Shown: positions 51,214-58,982 of the stretch, in pieces
Numbering within the stretch: position 1 is the stretch's first letter
Layout: each line of letters starts with the position of its first letter
Origin: SHZL01 sp031362985
GTDB lineage: Bacteria; Pseudomonadota; Gammaproteobacteria; Xanthomonadales; SZUA-36
Assembly: GCA_031362985.1 (NCBI GenBank)
Contig: JANLTO010000030.1
Location: forward strand, 124,001-188,000
Direction of reading: 5' to 3'
DNA: 64,000 nt
Made by a program: the position numbers and the translations under genes
The notes under the pieces: model-generated
The model's input: only the letters and a program-made list of their open reading frames with translations
The model's database searches: none
What the model was told of the DNA's origin: nothing

Positions 51214-52626
51214 CTACAATGCCTTGACCCCGACGATGAGTTTCTGCGCCACATCCTGGGCATCGCCGTAACACATGCGCGTGTTGTCTTCGAAAAACAG
51301 CAGGTTTTCAATTCCGGAAAAGCCGGTTCCCTGGCCACGTTTGATGACAAACACATTGCGTGCCTTGTCCGCGTCCAGGATAGGCATGCCATAAATCGGG
51401 CTGGATTTGTCCTTGCGGGCGGCGGGATTAACCACGTCGTTCGCGCCGATCACCAGTGCCACGTCCGTGGTTGGGAATTGGCTGTTGACGTCCTCGAGGT
51501 CGTAAATGAGATCATAGGGAACTCCCGCTTCGGCTAGCAGGACGTTCATGTGACCGGGCATTCTGCCCGCAACGGGGTGAATGGCAAAGCTGACCTTGAC
51601 GCCCTTTTCCATGAGTATTTTCACCAGTTCCCAAATCTTGTGCTGGGCCTGCGCGACCGCCATGCCATAGCCGGGAATGATGATGACTTTTTCTGCGTAT
51701 GCCATGGTGATGGCGGCGTCTGCAGGTTCGATGGCCTTCATGGTGCCACTAACCGCCATGGATGTTCCGCCATCATCACCGGTGCCGAATCCCGAGAACA
51801 GGACATTGCTGATGGGCCGGTTCATGGCGCGCGCCATTAGCTGGGTCAGCAAGGTACCGGCTGAACCAACCACGATGCCGGCGATCATCATCGCGGGGTT
51901 TTGCAGGACAAAGCCTTCAACGCCAACGGCCAGGCCGGTCAAGGCGTTGTACAGTGAAATGACCACTGGCATGTCCGCGCCGCCAATGGGCACCGTCATC
52001 AGCACGCCAAAGAGCAGGGCGATGGCAAAAAAGGCGTAGTACTCCGTGGCCGAAAATTCCGTGCGCGCCAGCAGAAAACCCAGTACTACCAGCGCGAAAA
52101 ACAGCATGGCATTGAACGCCTGCTGCCCCGGAAAACGATAGACTTTGCGCATCCAGCCTTGCAGTTTGGCAAACGCGATGAGGGAACCGGAAAATGCCAC
52201 GGTGCCAATCAAGGCACCCAAAACTGCCAGTTCGCGGGCGGCAAATGCATTGTGGCTGAGGCCTTCGCCGGTGAGGACGCGCAGCAGTTCGACAGCTGCA
52301 ATGGCCGCAGCTGCCCCGCCGCCCATGCCGTTGTAGAGCGCGATCATCTGCGGCATGTCCGTCATGGCAACGCGTTTGCCCGACCACCATGCCAGCACGC
52401 CGCCAATGAATATGGCGCTGGTCATGAGCAGGTAGTTGTGCATTTGCGGCTCGGTAAAGGTGATCAGCGTCGCAACTACCATGCCGATGCCTGCCCTCAC
52501 AATTCCGCCTCGCGCCGTCGCCGGATGGCTCATTTTCTTCAGGCCGGAAATAAACAGAATGGCGGCGATAAAATAGCTCACCTGGATCAAGCCGTGGGCA
52601 AGTTCCGGGTTCAGGAAGCCGTCCAT
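51214..52626 (-). CDS. pntB: NAD(P) transhydrogenase subunit beta PntB
   Basis: PntB with PntA couples proton flow to hydride transfer from NADH to NADP+. The 470-residue protein has about nine membrane helices (from GLIQVSYFIAAILFISGLK) and the C-terminal NADP(H)-binding domain III: VIIIPGYGMAVAQAQHKIWELVKIL, ALVIGANDVVNPAARKDKSSPIYGMPILDADKARNVFVIKRG. The ATG at 52626 shares its first base with the stop of pntA2, giving coupled translation. Confidence 0.96.
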   Translation of the reverse strand: MDGFLNPELAHGLIQVSYFIAAILFISGLKKMSHPATARGGIVRAGIGMVVATLITFTEPQMHNYLLMTSAIFIGGVLAWWSGKRVAMTDMPQMIALYNGMGGGAAAAIAAVELLRVLTGEGLSHNAFAARELAVLGALIGTVAFSGSLIAFAKLQGWMRKVYRFPGQQAFNAMLFFALVVLGFLLARTEFSATEYYAFFAIALLFGVLMTVPIGGADMPVVISLYNALTGLAVGVEGFVLQNPAMMIAGIVVGSAGTLLTQLMARAMNRPISNVLFSGFGTGDDGGTSMAVSGTMKAIEPADAAITMAYAEKVIIIPGYGMAVAQAQHKIWELVKILMEKGVKVSFAIHPVAGRMPGHMNVLLAEAGVPYDLIYDLEDVNSQFPTTDVALVIGANDVVNPAARKDKSSPIYGMPILDADKARNVFVIKRGQGTGFSGIENLLFFEDNTRMCYGDAQDVAQKLIVGVKAL

Positions 52627-52913
52627 CAGCGACTCTCCTTGCTGGACTTGAACATTTCCAGCATGCGTTCAGTTACTACGTATCCACCCACCGCGTTGCC
52701 AGCTCCCAGCAGCACCGCAATAAAGCCGATGACCTGTTCCGCCTGGGTAGTGGCATGCCCCAGGGCGACCATGGCCCCTACCAATACGATGCCGTGAACA
52801 AAATTGGATCCGGACATCAAGGGGGTGTGCAATATGGTTGGAACCTTGGAAATGACTTCATAGCCGGTAAATGCCGCCAGCATGAAGATGTAAACCGCAA
52901 CAAATCCTTCCAT
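52626..52913 (-). CDS. pntA2: NAD(P) transhydrogenase subunit alpha part 2 (membrane segment)
   Basis: The 95-residue protein is the separate membrane portion of the alpha subunit (three helices: VAVYIFMLAAFTGYEVI, FVHGIVLVGAMVALG, IGFIAVLLGAGNAVGGYVV). In E. coli this is fused to the soluble NAD-binding domain, whereas here and in Rhodospirillum-type enzymes PntA is split. AGGA precedes ATG 52913 at good spacing. The spacer to pntA1 contains a 14-bp tandem repeat. Confidence 0.93.
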   Translation of the reverse strand: MEGFVAVYIFMLAAFTGYEVISKVPTILHTPLMSGSNFVHGIVLVGAMVALGHATTQAEQVIGFIAVLLGAGNAVGGYVVTERMLEMFKSSKESR

Positions 52914-52950
52914 GAGCGTGTCCTGTGTGCGTGTTCCTGAAAGTCAGACC

Positions 52951-53034
52951 TTCAGGCTTGGGTTTTCAGTGCTAATTGTTCAGAGTCTGGTCTTCAGAGT
53001 CTGCTCTTCAGGGTCTGGTTTTCAGGGTCGATTT
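52951..53034. repeat. Six tandem 14-bp units between pntA1 and pntA2
   Basis: Exactly spaced 14-base units begin at 52951, 52965, 52979, 52993, 53007 and 53021. On the plus strand each begins TTCAG; the consensus is TTCAGGGTCTGGTT, and units 3-5 differ from it at one to three positions. The array fills most of the 144-base spacer between the two alpha-subunit genes, upstream of the pntA2 ribosome-binding site. Confidence 0.88.
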
Positions 53035-53057
53035 TTGCGCGCAAACCTCGCTGCCGA

Positions 53058-54188
53058 TCAAGCTGGCTGGGAGAGCAGTTTAGCCGTGCCCGCGTGCACC
53101 AGTTCTCCACCATAGGTGAGCAGGCAACCGGCCACCACTTCATCCTCGCGGTTGATACTGAGCTGCCCATCCTGCACCAACAGTTCAAGCAGGTTGAGCA
53201 GGTTCTTGGAATACATTTCACTGGCATGAATTGCAGCGATGCTGGCAAGGTTGAGCGGCCCGTCAATCGTTACACCCTTGTGACGCACCGTGGTGCCGGG
53301 CTCGGTCAGTTCGCAGTTGCCACCGGATTCAGCGGCCAGGTCCACAATCACCGAGCCGGCACTCATGCCTGCCACCATTGCGGCGCTGATGATCTTGGGC
53401 GCGGGCCTGCCGGGAATGGCAGCGGTCGAGATCACCACGTCGCAGCGGGACAGGTGCTCGGCCAGCTTGGCGGCCTGCTGCTGTTTTTCTTCGCCGGTGA
53501 GCTCCCGGGCGTAACCACCTTCAGCCTGTGCATTGACGCCGGTATCAATCATCTTCGCACCCAGGGACTCGACCTGTTCGCGGGCTGCAGCGCGAATGTC
53601 ATAGGCCTCAACTCTTGCCCCCAGGCGGCGGGCCGTGGCAATGGCCTGTAGCCCGGCTACGCCGGCGCCGATTACGACCACGGTGGATGGCCGCAGGGTG
53701 CCGGCCGCCGTAGTCAGCATTGGAAACAACCTGGGCGCGATGCTGGCTGCCCGGAGCACGGCTTCGTAACCTGCTACCGTGGCCTGCGACGACAAGACGT
53801 CCATGCTTTGCGCGCGCGAAATTCGCGGAACCAGTTCCATCGCGCAGCAGCTCGCTTTGCGCGCGTTCAGAGCATTGACTACCACAGGATTGCGATGCGC
53901 AAACACCAGGCCCATTGCCAGCGCACTTTCGCGCAATGCACTGAGCAGCTGTGTATCCGGAGCCTGGACCCAGAGGTAAACATCTGCCTGGCCCAGGATG
54001 GTTGCCGCGTCTTCCAGTAACTCACAGTCGGCATAGAGCGAATCGGGAAATCCGGCTGCGTCGCCAGCGTCCTTTTGCAGCAGCACGCGGAACCCCTTCG
54101 CGGCAAGTTTCCTGGCATTGGCGGGATCCAGGGCCACGCGGCGTTCGCCTTCAGCCTGCTCTTTTAGCACAGCCACGGTTAACGGCAT
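53058..54188 (-). CDS. pntA1: NAD(P) transhydrogenase subunit alpha part 1 (NAD-binding domain)
   Basis: This soluble domain I of the transhydrogenase (376 residues) binds NAD(H). It has MPLTVAVLKEQAEGERRVALDP, the alanine-dehydrogenase-like fold, RNPVVVNALNARKASCCAMELVPRISRAQSMDVLSSQA, the nucleotide-binding VVVIGAGVAGLQAIATARRLGARVEAYDI, and GKMIDTGVN- and VISTAAIPGRPAPKIISAAMV-type segments. The usual length is 370-385. As first gene of the pnt operon it would carry the main promoter, which I could not assign confidently in the 70-base gap to murU. Confidence 0.95.
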   Translation of the reverse strand: MPLTVAVLKEQAEGERRVALDPANARKLAAKGFRVLLQKDAGDAAGFPDSLYADCELLEDAATILGQADVYLWVQAPDTQLLSALRESALAMGLVFAHRNPVVVNALNARKASCCAMELVPRISRAQSMDVLSSQATVAGYEAVLRAASIAPRLFPMLTTAAGTLRPSTVVVIGAGVAGLQAIATARRLGARVEAYDIRAAAREQVESLGAKMIDTGVNAQAEGGYARELTGEEKQQQAAKLAEHLSRCDVVISTAAIPGRPAPKIISAAMVAGMSAGSVIVDLAAESGGNCELTEPGTTVRHKGVTIDGPLNLASIAAIHASEMYSKNLLNLLELLVQDGQLSINREDEVVAGCLLTYGGELVHAGTAKLLSQPA

Positions 54189-54258
54189 TGATTGGTCTCC
54201 ATCAGGGGGCGTTTGGTCGGGGCCTATCTTGAGGGGGCGGAGTGGGGAAAATCAAGGG

Positions 54259-54927
54259 TCAATCCGCCCCGGTGCATATCCGTCGCACGGCTTCCAGTCG
54301 CTGCGGGGTGCCGATGTCATCCCAGGTCCCGTGGTACAGCTCTCCCGTGACGGTGTGCTCTGTAATCGCGGAACGCAACAGGGGCACTAAGGAAAAAGTG
54401 CCAGCCACGCAGCCCGCGAACAGGCGTGGGTGATAAACACTGATGCCGCTGAACGTGTACAGCGGTTCGCCCGCATTGTGCACTCTTGCACTCTCGAGGG
54501 CGAAATCACCACGCGGGTGGTGTTGCGGGTTTGGTACCAGCACCAGGTGGGCCCAGTCGCATTTGACCGAACGCAACCGGGACAAGGGGTAATCGGTCCA
54601 GATATCACCGTTGATCACGAGGAAAGGTGCGTGGCCCAGCGCCGGCAGCGCCTGGAAAATGCCGCCACCGGTTTCCAGCGCATGCGGTTGCTCCTCCGAC
54701 CAATGGATGCTTAGGCGCCAGCGATCCCCGTTGCCGATTTTTTCCTGCAGCATGGCCCCGAGGTAACTGTGGTTGATTGCCACTTCGCTGAACCCTGCAG
54801 CGGCCAGGCGTTCAAGGTGATGTTCAATCAGCGGCTTGCCGCCCACATCAACCAGCGGTTTGGGCACGCGATCGGTCAAGGGGCGCAGGCGCTCACCCCG
54901 GCCGGCGGCAAGAATCATGGCGCGCAT
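54259..54927 (-). CDS. murU: N-acetylmuramate alpha-1-phosphate uridylyltransferase MurU
   Basis: MurU makes UDP-MurNAc from MurNAc-1-phosphate in the recycling route that bypasses MurA and fosfomycin. The 222-residue nucleotidyltransferase has the signature AMILAAGRGERLRPLTDRVPKPLVDVGGKPLI, the metal-binding aspartates of VINGDIWTD, and the C-terminal YHGTWDDIGTPQRLEAV. It overlaps amgK by 13 bases. The amgK-murU pair is the known arrangement in Pseudomonas. Confidence 0.93.
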   Translation of the reverse strand: MRAMILAAGRGERLRPLTDRVPKPLVDVGGKPLIEHHLERLAAAGFSEVAINHSYLGAMLQEKIGNGDRWRLSIHWSEEQPHALETGGGIFQALPALGHAPFLVINGDIWTDYPLSRLRSVKCDWAHLVLVPNPQHHPRGDFALESARVHNAGEPLYTFSGISVYHPRLFAGCVAGTFSLVPLLRSAITEHTVTGELYHGTWDDIGTPQRLEAVRRICTGAD

Positions 54928-55964
54928 GGTGTTTGATCCAGCGGGGCTGGCCCAGGTACGTGTTGCAGCAGCAAGGCTTGCAGGGGCTGCAGTTCCGGGT
55001 AAAGCGGCAGAACTTCCAGCAAGTAAGCGTAAAACCGCGGGATCATTTGGAGGTATCCCGTTTTGCCATCACGATAGTGCAGGCGCGAAAATATGCCCAC
55101 AATTTTGAGGTTGCGCTGCAGGCTCATCAAATCGCACCAGCGCAGCCATTGTGCGGACCCAACGGGCTGCGTCAATTCCTGGCGATAAGACTCCATCCAT
55201 GTTTCCAGTTGCGTTCGCGGCCACGCAATATAGCGGTCCCACAAAAGGGAAATGAAATCGTAGCTAAGAGGACCGCGAACTGCGTCTTGAAAATCAATAA
55301 TGCCTGGCTCAAGACCTTGCTGGTACAGCAGGTTGCAGGAATGAAAGTCGCGATGCACAAATACCTGAGGTTGCGCGGCCGCATTGGCCTGCAGGACTTC
55401 GCAGCCCGCCCGCCAGACAGTCGATGCAGGCTGATCCAGTCTGACCTGTCGGTGCCGCTGCAGGTACCAATCAGTAAACAGGTCCAACTCCACTTGTAAG
55501 CGCTGGCTGTCGTAGTCCGGCAAGCCGGTAACATCAACGTTTTGCGCCATGCGGTGCAACACGCCGAAAAGGTCCGGGAGCAGCTTGGCAGCCGATTGCG
55601 GTGTCAGCATCCCGCGATACAGTTCGTCACCCAGGTCTTCCAGCAGGCCAAAGCCCTGCGCGAAATCAAAATCCAGCACATCCGGAGCGCGCAGGCCGGC
55701 TCTACGCAAGCGGGCTGCGATATCCACAAATGGCCGGGAGTTTTCGCGCTCGGGTGGTGCATCCATCAGGATCAATGAACCACTGCCGGTGTGCAGGCGG
55801 AAATAGCGGCGGAAACTCGCATCTCCGGAAACCGGGATGAGTTCCACCCTGTCCAGGCCCAGACAATCAGAGGCCCAATCCCGGGCTGCAATCAGCCTAT
55901 TGGATTCCAGGGTGTCGGTCCTGGACGGGCGGTTTTCTGGCGGGCTTGCCTGCATGAAGCGCAT
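54915..55964 (-). CDS. amgK: N-acetylmuramate/N-acetylglucosamine kinase AmgK
   Basis: AmgK phosphorylates the anomeric position of MurNAc and GlcNAc released from peptidoglycan. The protein (about 349 residues) is an aminoglycoside-phosphotransferase-fold kinase. VSGDASFRRYFRL precedes LILMDAPPERENSRPFVDIA in the N-lobe. The catalytic loop is FVHRDFHSCNLLY and the metal-binding motif IIDFQDAVRGPLSYDFISLLWD. ATG 55964 or 55955 are both possible starts. It is divergent from the suf operon, sharing a 211-base regulatory gap. Confidence 0.92.
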   Translation of the reverse strand: MRFMQASPPENRPSRTDTLESNRLIAARDWASDCLGLDRVELIPVSGDASFRRYFRLHTGSGSLILMDAPPERENSRPFVDIAARLRRAGLRAPDVLDFDFAQGFGLLEDLGDELYRGMLTPQSAAKLLPDLFGVLHRMAQNVDVTGLPDYDSQRLQVELDLFTDWYLQRHRQVRLDQPASTVWRAGCEVLQANAAAQPQVFVHRDFHSCNLLYQQGLEPGIIDFQDAVRGPLSYDFISLLWDRYIAWPRTQLETWMESYRQELTQPVGSAQWLRWCDLMSLQRNLKIVGIFSRLHYRDGKTGYLQMIPRFYAYLLEVLPLYPELQPLQALLLQHVPGPAPLDQTPCAP

Positions 55965-56019
55965 TTTGCACGATCCGGGCCGGACTTTGAACGTTATCTG
56001 CAAAACGAATCTGGTTGAA

Positions 56020-56040
56020 ATAGGACCAGTATGGTACTAT
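56020..56040. promoter_or_regulatory. 21-bp dyad, probable SufR/IscR-type operator
   Basis: The sequence ATAGGACCAGTATGGTACTAT is an imperfect palindrome in which 8 of the 10 position pairs flanking the centre are complementary (arms ATAG-n-ACCA and TGGT-n-CTAT). It lies 136 bases upstream of sufR. A TTGAAA overlaps its left edge and TACTAT its right. Rrf2-family Fe-S regulators bind dyads of this size and autoregulate, so this is the likely operator of the suf operon. It may also affect amgK on the other side. Confidence 0.55.
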
Positions 56041-56062
56041 TTGATCTGCTGCAACCCTGCCT

Positions 56063-56074
56063 GACCAATTGGTC
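56063..56074. promoter_or_regulatory. 12-bp perfect palindrome near the suf operator
   Basis: GACCAATTGGTC is a perfect palindrome 22 bases downstream of the 21-bp dyad and shares the ACCA/TGGT half-sites with it, though with a shorter spacer. It could be a second regulator site. It is also the point where the TTGG-type tandem repeat begins. Confidence 0.35.
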
Positions 56075-56085
56075 GTGCCACATGG

Positions 56086-56164
56086 TTGGTCCACTGGGTT
56101 GGTGCACTGGGTTGGTCCATATAGTTTGGGCAATTTGGTTGGGTTATTTGATTGGGTTATTTGA
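56086..56164 (+). repeat. 13-bp tandem direct repeats in the sufR leader
   Basis: Units begin at 56086 (TTGGTCCACTGGG), 56099 (TTGGTGCACTGGG), 56112 (TTGGTCCATATAG), 56125 (14 bp, TTTGGGCAATTTGG), 56139 and 56152 (both exactly TTGGGTTATTTGA). The run continues into TTGGTGAGGCG at 56165, whose GAGG is the Shine-Dalgarno of sufR. As at sucC, the array reaches the ribosome-binding site. Confidence 0.87.
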
Positions 56165-56175
56165 TTGGTGAGGCG

Positions 56176-56622
56176 ATGCTCAGAATATCCAAGATGACCG
56201 ATTACGCCATTTTGCTGATGGTGGAGCTGAACCGGGAAGGGGAGACGCTCAGTGCGCATACCCTGGCCGATCGCATCCACGTGGAAGTGCCGACAGCGAG
56301 CAAGGTGTTGAAATTGCTGGCCGGGGCGGGCCTGCTGCATTCCTACCGCGGCGCCAACGGGGGCTACCGGGGCAGTCGTCCGGCGACACAGGTCAGCGTG
56401 GCAGAAATTATTGCCGCCATTGAAGGACCGATTGCCATGACCGAGTGCAGTGTCGAGGCGGGGCTATGTAGCCAGGAAGACAACTGCAATTTGCGCAGCA
56501 ACTGGCAACGCATCAGCATTGCGGTTGCGCGCGCTTTGCAAAACGTCAGCCTGGCTGAAATGTCTGCACCTCTGAAGCGGGCTCCGGCCGGCTTGCACAT
56601 TGCAAGCTTGAGCTCCTTCTGA
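56176..56622 (+). CDS. sufR: Rrf2-family Fe-S regulator of the suf operon (SufR/IscR-like)
   Basis: The 148-residue protein is a winged-helix regulator that probably senses Fe-S status by carrying a cluster and controls suf expression. It begins MLRISKMTDYAILLMVELN, contains the recognition helix region VPTASKVLKLLAGAGLLHSYRGANGGY, and has cysteines at 91, 98 and 104 in TECSVEAGLCSQEDNC, matching the Cys92/98/104 ligands of E. coli IscR. This subgroup is annotated as the SUF system regulator in gammaproteobacteria. Start ATG 56176 is preceded by GAGG. Its stop overlaps the sufB start by one base. Confidence 0.9.
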   Translation: MLRISKMTDYAILLMVELNREGETLSAHTLADRIHVEVPTASKVLKLLAGAGLLHSYRGANGGYRGSRPATQVSVAEIIAAIEGPIAMTECSVEAGLCSQEDNCNLRSNWQRISIAVARALQNVSLAEMSAPLKRAPAGLHIASLSSF

Positions 56623-58097
56623 TGGAGGCCGGGGTGAACAGCAGAGAGCCGGTGCCAGCAGAATCTTCCGTGGCGCAGTTCGTGCAGCAAAAATATCGCC
56701 ACGGCTTTGTGACGGACATCGAGTCTGAAACCGTACCACCAGGCTTGAACGAGGACGTTATTTGCTGGATTTCTGCGCGCAAACAGGAACCCGAGTGGTT
56801 GTTGCAGTGGCGGCTCAAGGCCTACCGGTACTGGCTAAAAATGCCACAACCGAAGTGGGCGCATCTCAAAATTGCTCCGATAGATTTCCAGGCCATTTCC
56901 TATTTTTCTGCTCCCAAGTCCAACAGTGATCGTCCACAGAGCCTGGCCGATGTAGACCCCAAGCTGCTGGAAACCTACGATAAACTGGGGGTGCCTTTGC
57001 ATGAACGCGCGCGCCTCGCCGGAGTCGCGGTGGACGCGGTGTTCGATTCGGTTTCGGTGGGAACGACATTTCGTGCGGAGTTGCAGAAAGCCGGCGTCAT
57101 ATTCTGTTCATTTTCCGAGGCAGCGCGGGAACACCCCGAACTGGTGCGCAAATACCTTGGCAGCGTCGTGCCCAGCCGCGACAACTTTTTTGCGGCCTTG
57201 AACTCGGCCGTGTTCTCGGACGGCAGTTTCGTATTCATACCACGGGGCGTGCGTTGCCCCATGGAGTTGTCTACTTATTTTCGTATCAATGCAGCGGAGA
57301 CGGGGCAGTTTGAGCGCACCCTGATCATTGCTGAAGAAGGCAGTATCGTTAGCTACCTGGAAGGTTGCACCGCACCCATGCGAGATGAAAACCAGTTGCA
57401 TGCCGCGGTGGTGGAACTGGTTGCGCTGGATGATGCCAACATCAAGTACTCCACCGTGCAGAACTGGTATCCCGGCGATGAAAACGGCGTAGGTGGCATT
57501 TACAACTTTGTGACCAAGCGCGGCGATTGCCGCGGCGACCGGTCGAAGATTTCGTGGACCCAGGTGGAAACCGGTTCGGCCATTACCTGGAAGTACCCTT
57601 CCTGCGTATTGCGCGGCGAACGGTCGGTGGGTGAGTTCTATTCCGTGGCTCTGACCAACCACCACCAGCAAGCGGATACTGGCACCAAGATGATTCACCT
57701 CGGCCGGGATACGCGCAGCACGATCATTTCCAAAGGCATTTCAGCTGGCTGCGGGCAGAACACCTATCGCGGGCTGGTGCACATCGACCGCAAGGCCGAA
57801 AACGCACGCAACTACACCCAGTGTGATTCTATGCTCATCGGCAAGTTGTGTGGTGCGCACACCTTCCCCTATATCGAGGTCAGCAACCCCAGCGCGCAGG
57901 TGGAACACGAGGCCACTACTTCCCGCATTGGTGAAGACCAGCTGTTTTACTGCTTGCAACGTGGAATTTCCGAAGAAGATGCTGTTTCCATGATTGTCGA
58001 TGGATTCTGCAAACAGGTATTCAGGGAACTCCCCATGGAATTCGCTGTTGAGGCCAAAGCCTTACTCGAAGTCAGCCTGGAAGGCGCCGTGGGCTAG
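56622..58097 (+). CDS. sufB: Fe-S cluster assembly scaffold protein SufB
   Basis: SufB is the scaffold subunit of the SufBC2D complex on which new Fe-S clusters are built. The 491-residue protein (E. coli 495) has the conserved MPQPKWAHLKIAPIDFQAISYFSAPK, TTFRAELQKAGVIFCSFSEAAREHPELVRKYLGSVVP, FVFIPRGVRCPMELSTYFRIN, and the beta-helix core SIVSYLEGCTAPMRDENQLHAAVVELVAL. The probable cluster-ligating cysteine is in RNYTQCDSMLIG. The ATG at 56622 lies in a TGATG overlap; GTG 56634 is an alternative. Confidence 0.96.
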   Translation: MEAGVNSREPVPAESSVAQFVQQKYRHGFVTDIESETVPPGLNEDVICWISARKQEPEWLLQWRLKAYRYWLKMPQPKWAHLKIAPIDFQAISYFSAPKSNSDRPQSLADVDPKLLETYDKLGVPLHERARLAGVAVDAVFDSVSVGTTFRAELQKAGVIFCSFSEAAREHPELVRKYLGSVVPSRDNFFAALNSAVFSDGSFVFIPRGVRCPMELSTYFRINAAETGQFERTLIIAEEGSIVSYLEGCTAPMRDENQLHAAVVELVALDDANIKYSTVQNWYPGDENGVGGIYNFVTKRGDCRGDRSKISWTQVETGSAITWKYPSCVLRGERSVGEFYSVALTNHHQQADTGTKMIHLGRDTRSTIISKGISAGCGQNTYRGLVHIDRKAENARNYTQCDSMLIGKLCGAHTFPYIEVSNPSAQVEHEATTSRIGEDQLFYCLQRGISEEDAVSMIVDGFCKQVFRELPMEFAVEAKALLEVSLEGAVG

Positions 58098-58098
58098 T

Positions 58099-58178
58099 CC
58101 CGCCAGCCAGGCCCGCCAGCGAAACCAGGAATCATTTACAGGCCCGAATTTATTTACAGGCCGGTATTTATTTAGAGG
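58099..58178 (+). repeat. Two direct-repeat sets in the sufB-sufC spacer
   Basis: CCCGCCAGCCAGG at 58099-58111 is followed by CCCGCCAGC at 58112-58120 (13-bp period). Farther on, ATTTACAGGCCCGAATTT at 58134-58151 is repeated as ATTTACAGGCCGGTATTT at 58152-58169 and partly as ATTTAGAGG at 58170-58178 (18-bp period). The 93-base spacer is therefore almost wholly made of short duplications that end near the sufC ribosome-binding AGAGGA. Confidence 0.82.
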
Positions 58179-58190
58179 AATAGCAAACAC

Positions 58191-58967
58191 ATGCTTCAAA
58201 TTACCAATCTTCACGCCAGCGTGGCCGGAAAGCCCATACTTAAAGGGTTAAACCTTGCAGTCCGGGCTGGCGAAGTGCACGCCATCATGGGGCCGAACGG
58301 AGCGGGCAAGAGCACGCTGGGGTACGTGTTGGCCGGCCGCGAAGGCTATGAGGTTACCGCCGGTGAAGTTCTGTACCAGGGTAAGAATCTGCTCGAACTC
58401 GCACCCGAGGAACGGGCCTGCGCAGGGGTCTTCCTTGCATTTCAATACCCGGTCGAAATTCCAGGGGTGAATAACACTTACTTCCTGCGTGCTGCGCTCA
58501 ATGCCCAGCGCAAGTATCGCGGCCAGGCGCTGCTGGATTCAATGGAGTTCCTGCGACTGGTGCGGGAAAAGCTGGAAGTGCTGCACATCAGCGATGACCT
58601 GATGCACCGTGCAGTGAACGAAGGCTTTTCCGGGGGTGAAAAAAAACGCAATGAAATTTTCCAGATGGCAGTACTTGAACCTGCGCTGGCAGTGCTGGAC
58701 GAGACCGACTCCGGCCTCGACATCGATGCACTGAAACTCGTGGCTGAAGGAGTCAATCGCTTGCGCGACCCGCAACGGTCCATGATTGTCGTAACCCACT
58801 ATCAACGCCTGCTGGATCATATCGTTCCGGATTTCGTGCACGTTCTGGCCGACGGCAGGATAGTTGCGAGCGGTGGCGCTGACCTCGCAATCAAGCTCGA
58901 AGAGCAAGGCTACACCTGGCTGGAACGGGGTGGCATTGCTTCTTTGCAGCATGCTGCCGGGGCCTGA
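58191..58967 (+). CDS. sufC: Fe-S cluster assembly ATPase SufC
   Basis: SufC is the ABC-type ATPase of the SufBC2D scaffold. The 258-residue protein has Walker A GPNGAGKSTLG, the signature FSGGEKKRNEIFQMA, Walker B ALAVLDETDSGLDIDAL and the switch region VVTHYQRLLDHI. It is cytoplasmic and lacks membrane segments. The start at ATG 58191 follows AGAGGA, after the repeat-filled spacer. Confidence 0.96.
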   Translation: MLQITNLHASVAGKPILKGLNLAVRAGEVHAIMGPNGAGKSTLGYVLAGREGYEVTAGEVLYQGKNLLELAPEERACAGVFLAFQYPVEIPGVNNTYFLRAALNAQRKYRGQALLDSMEFLRLVREKLEVLHISDDLMHRAVNEGFSGGEKKRNEIFQMAVLEPALAVLDETDSGLDIDALKLVAEGVNRLRDPQRSMIVVTHYQRLLDHIVPDFVHVLADGRIVASGGADLAIKLEEQGYTWLERGGIASLQHAAGA

Positions 58968-58982
58968 CGGGACTTGTTGTAA

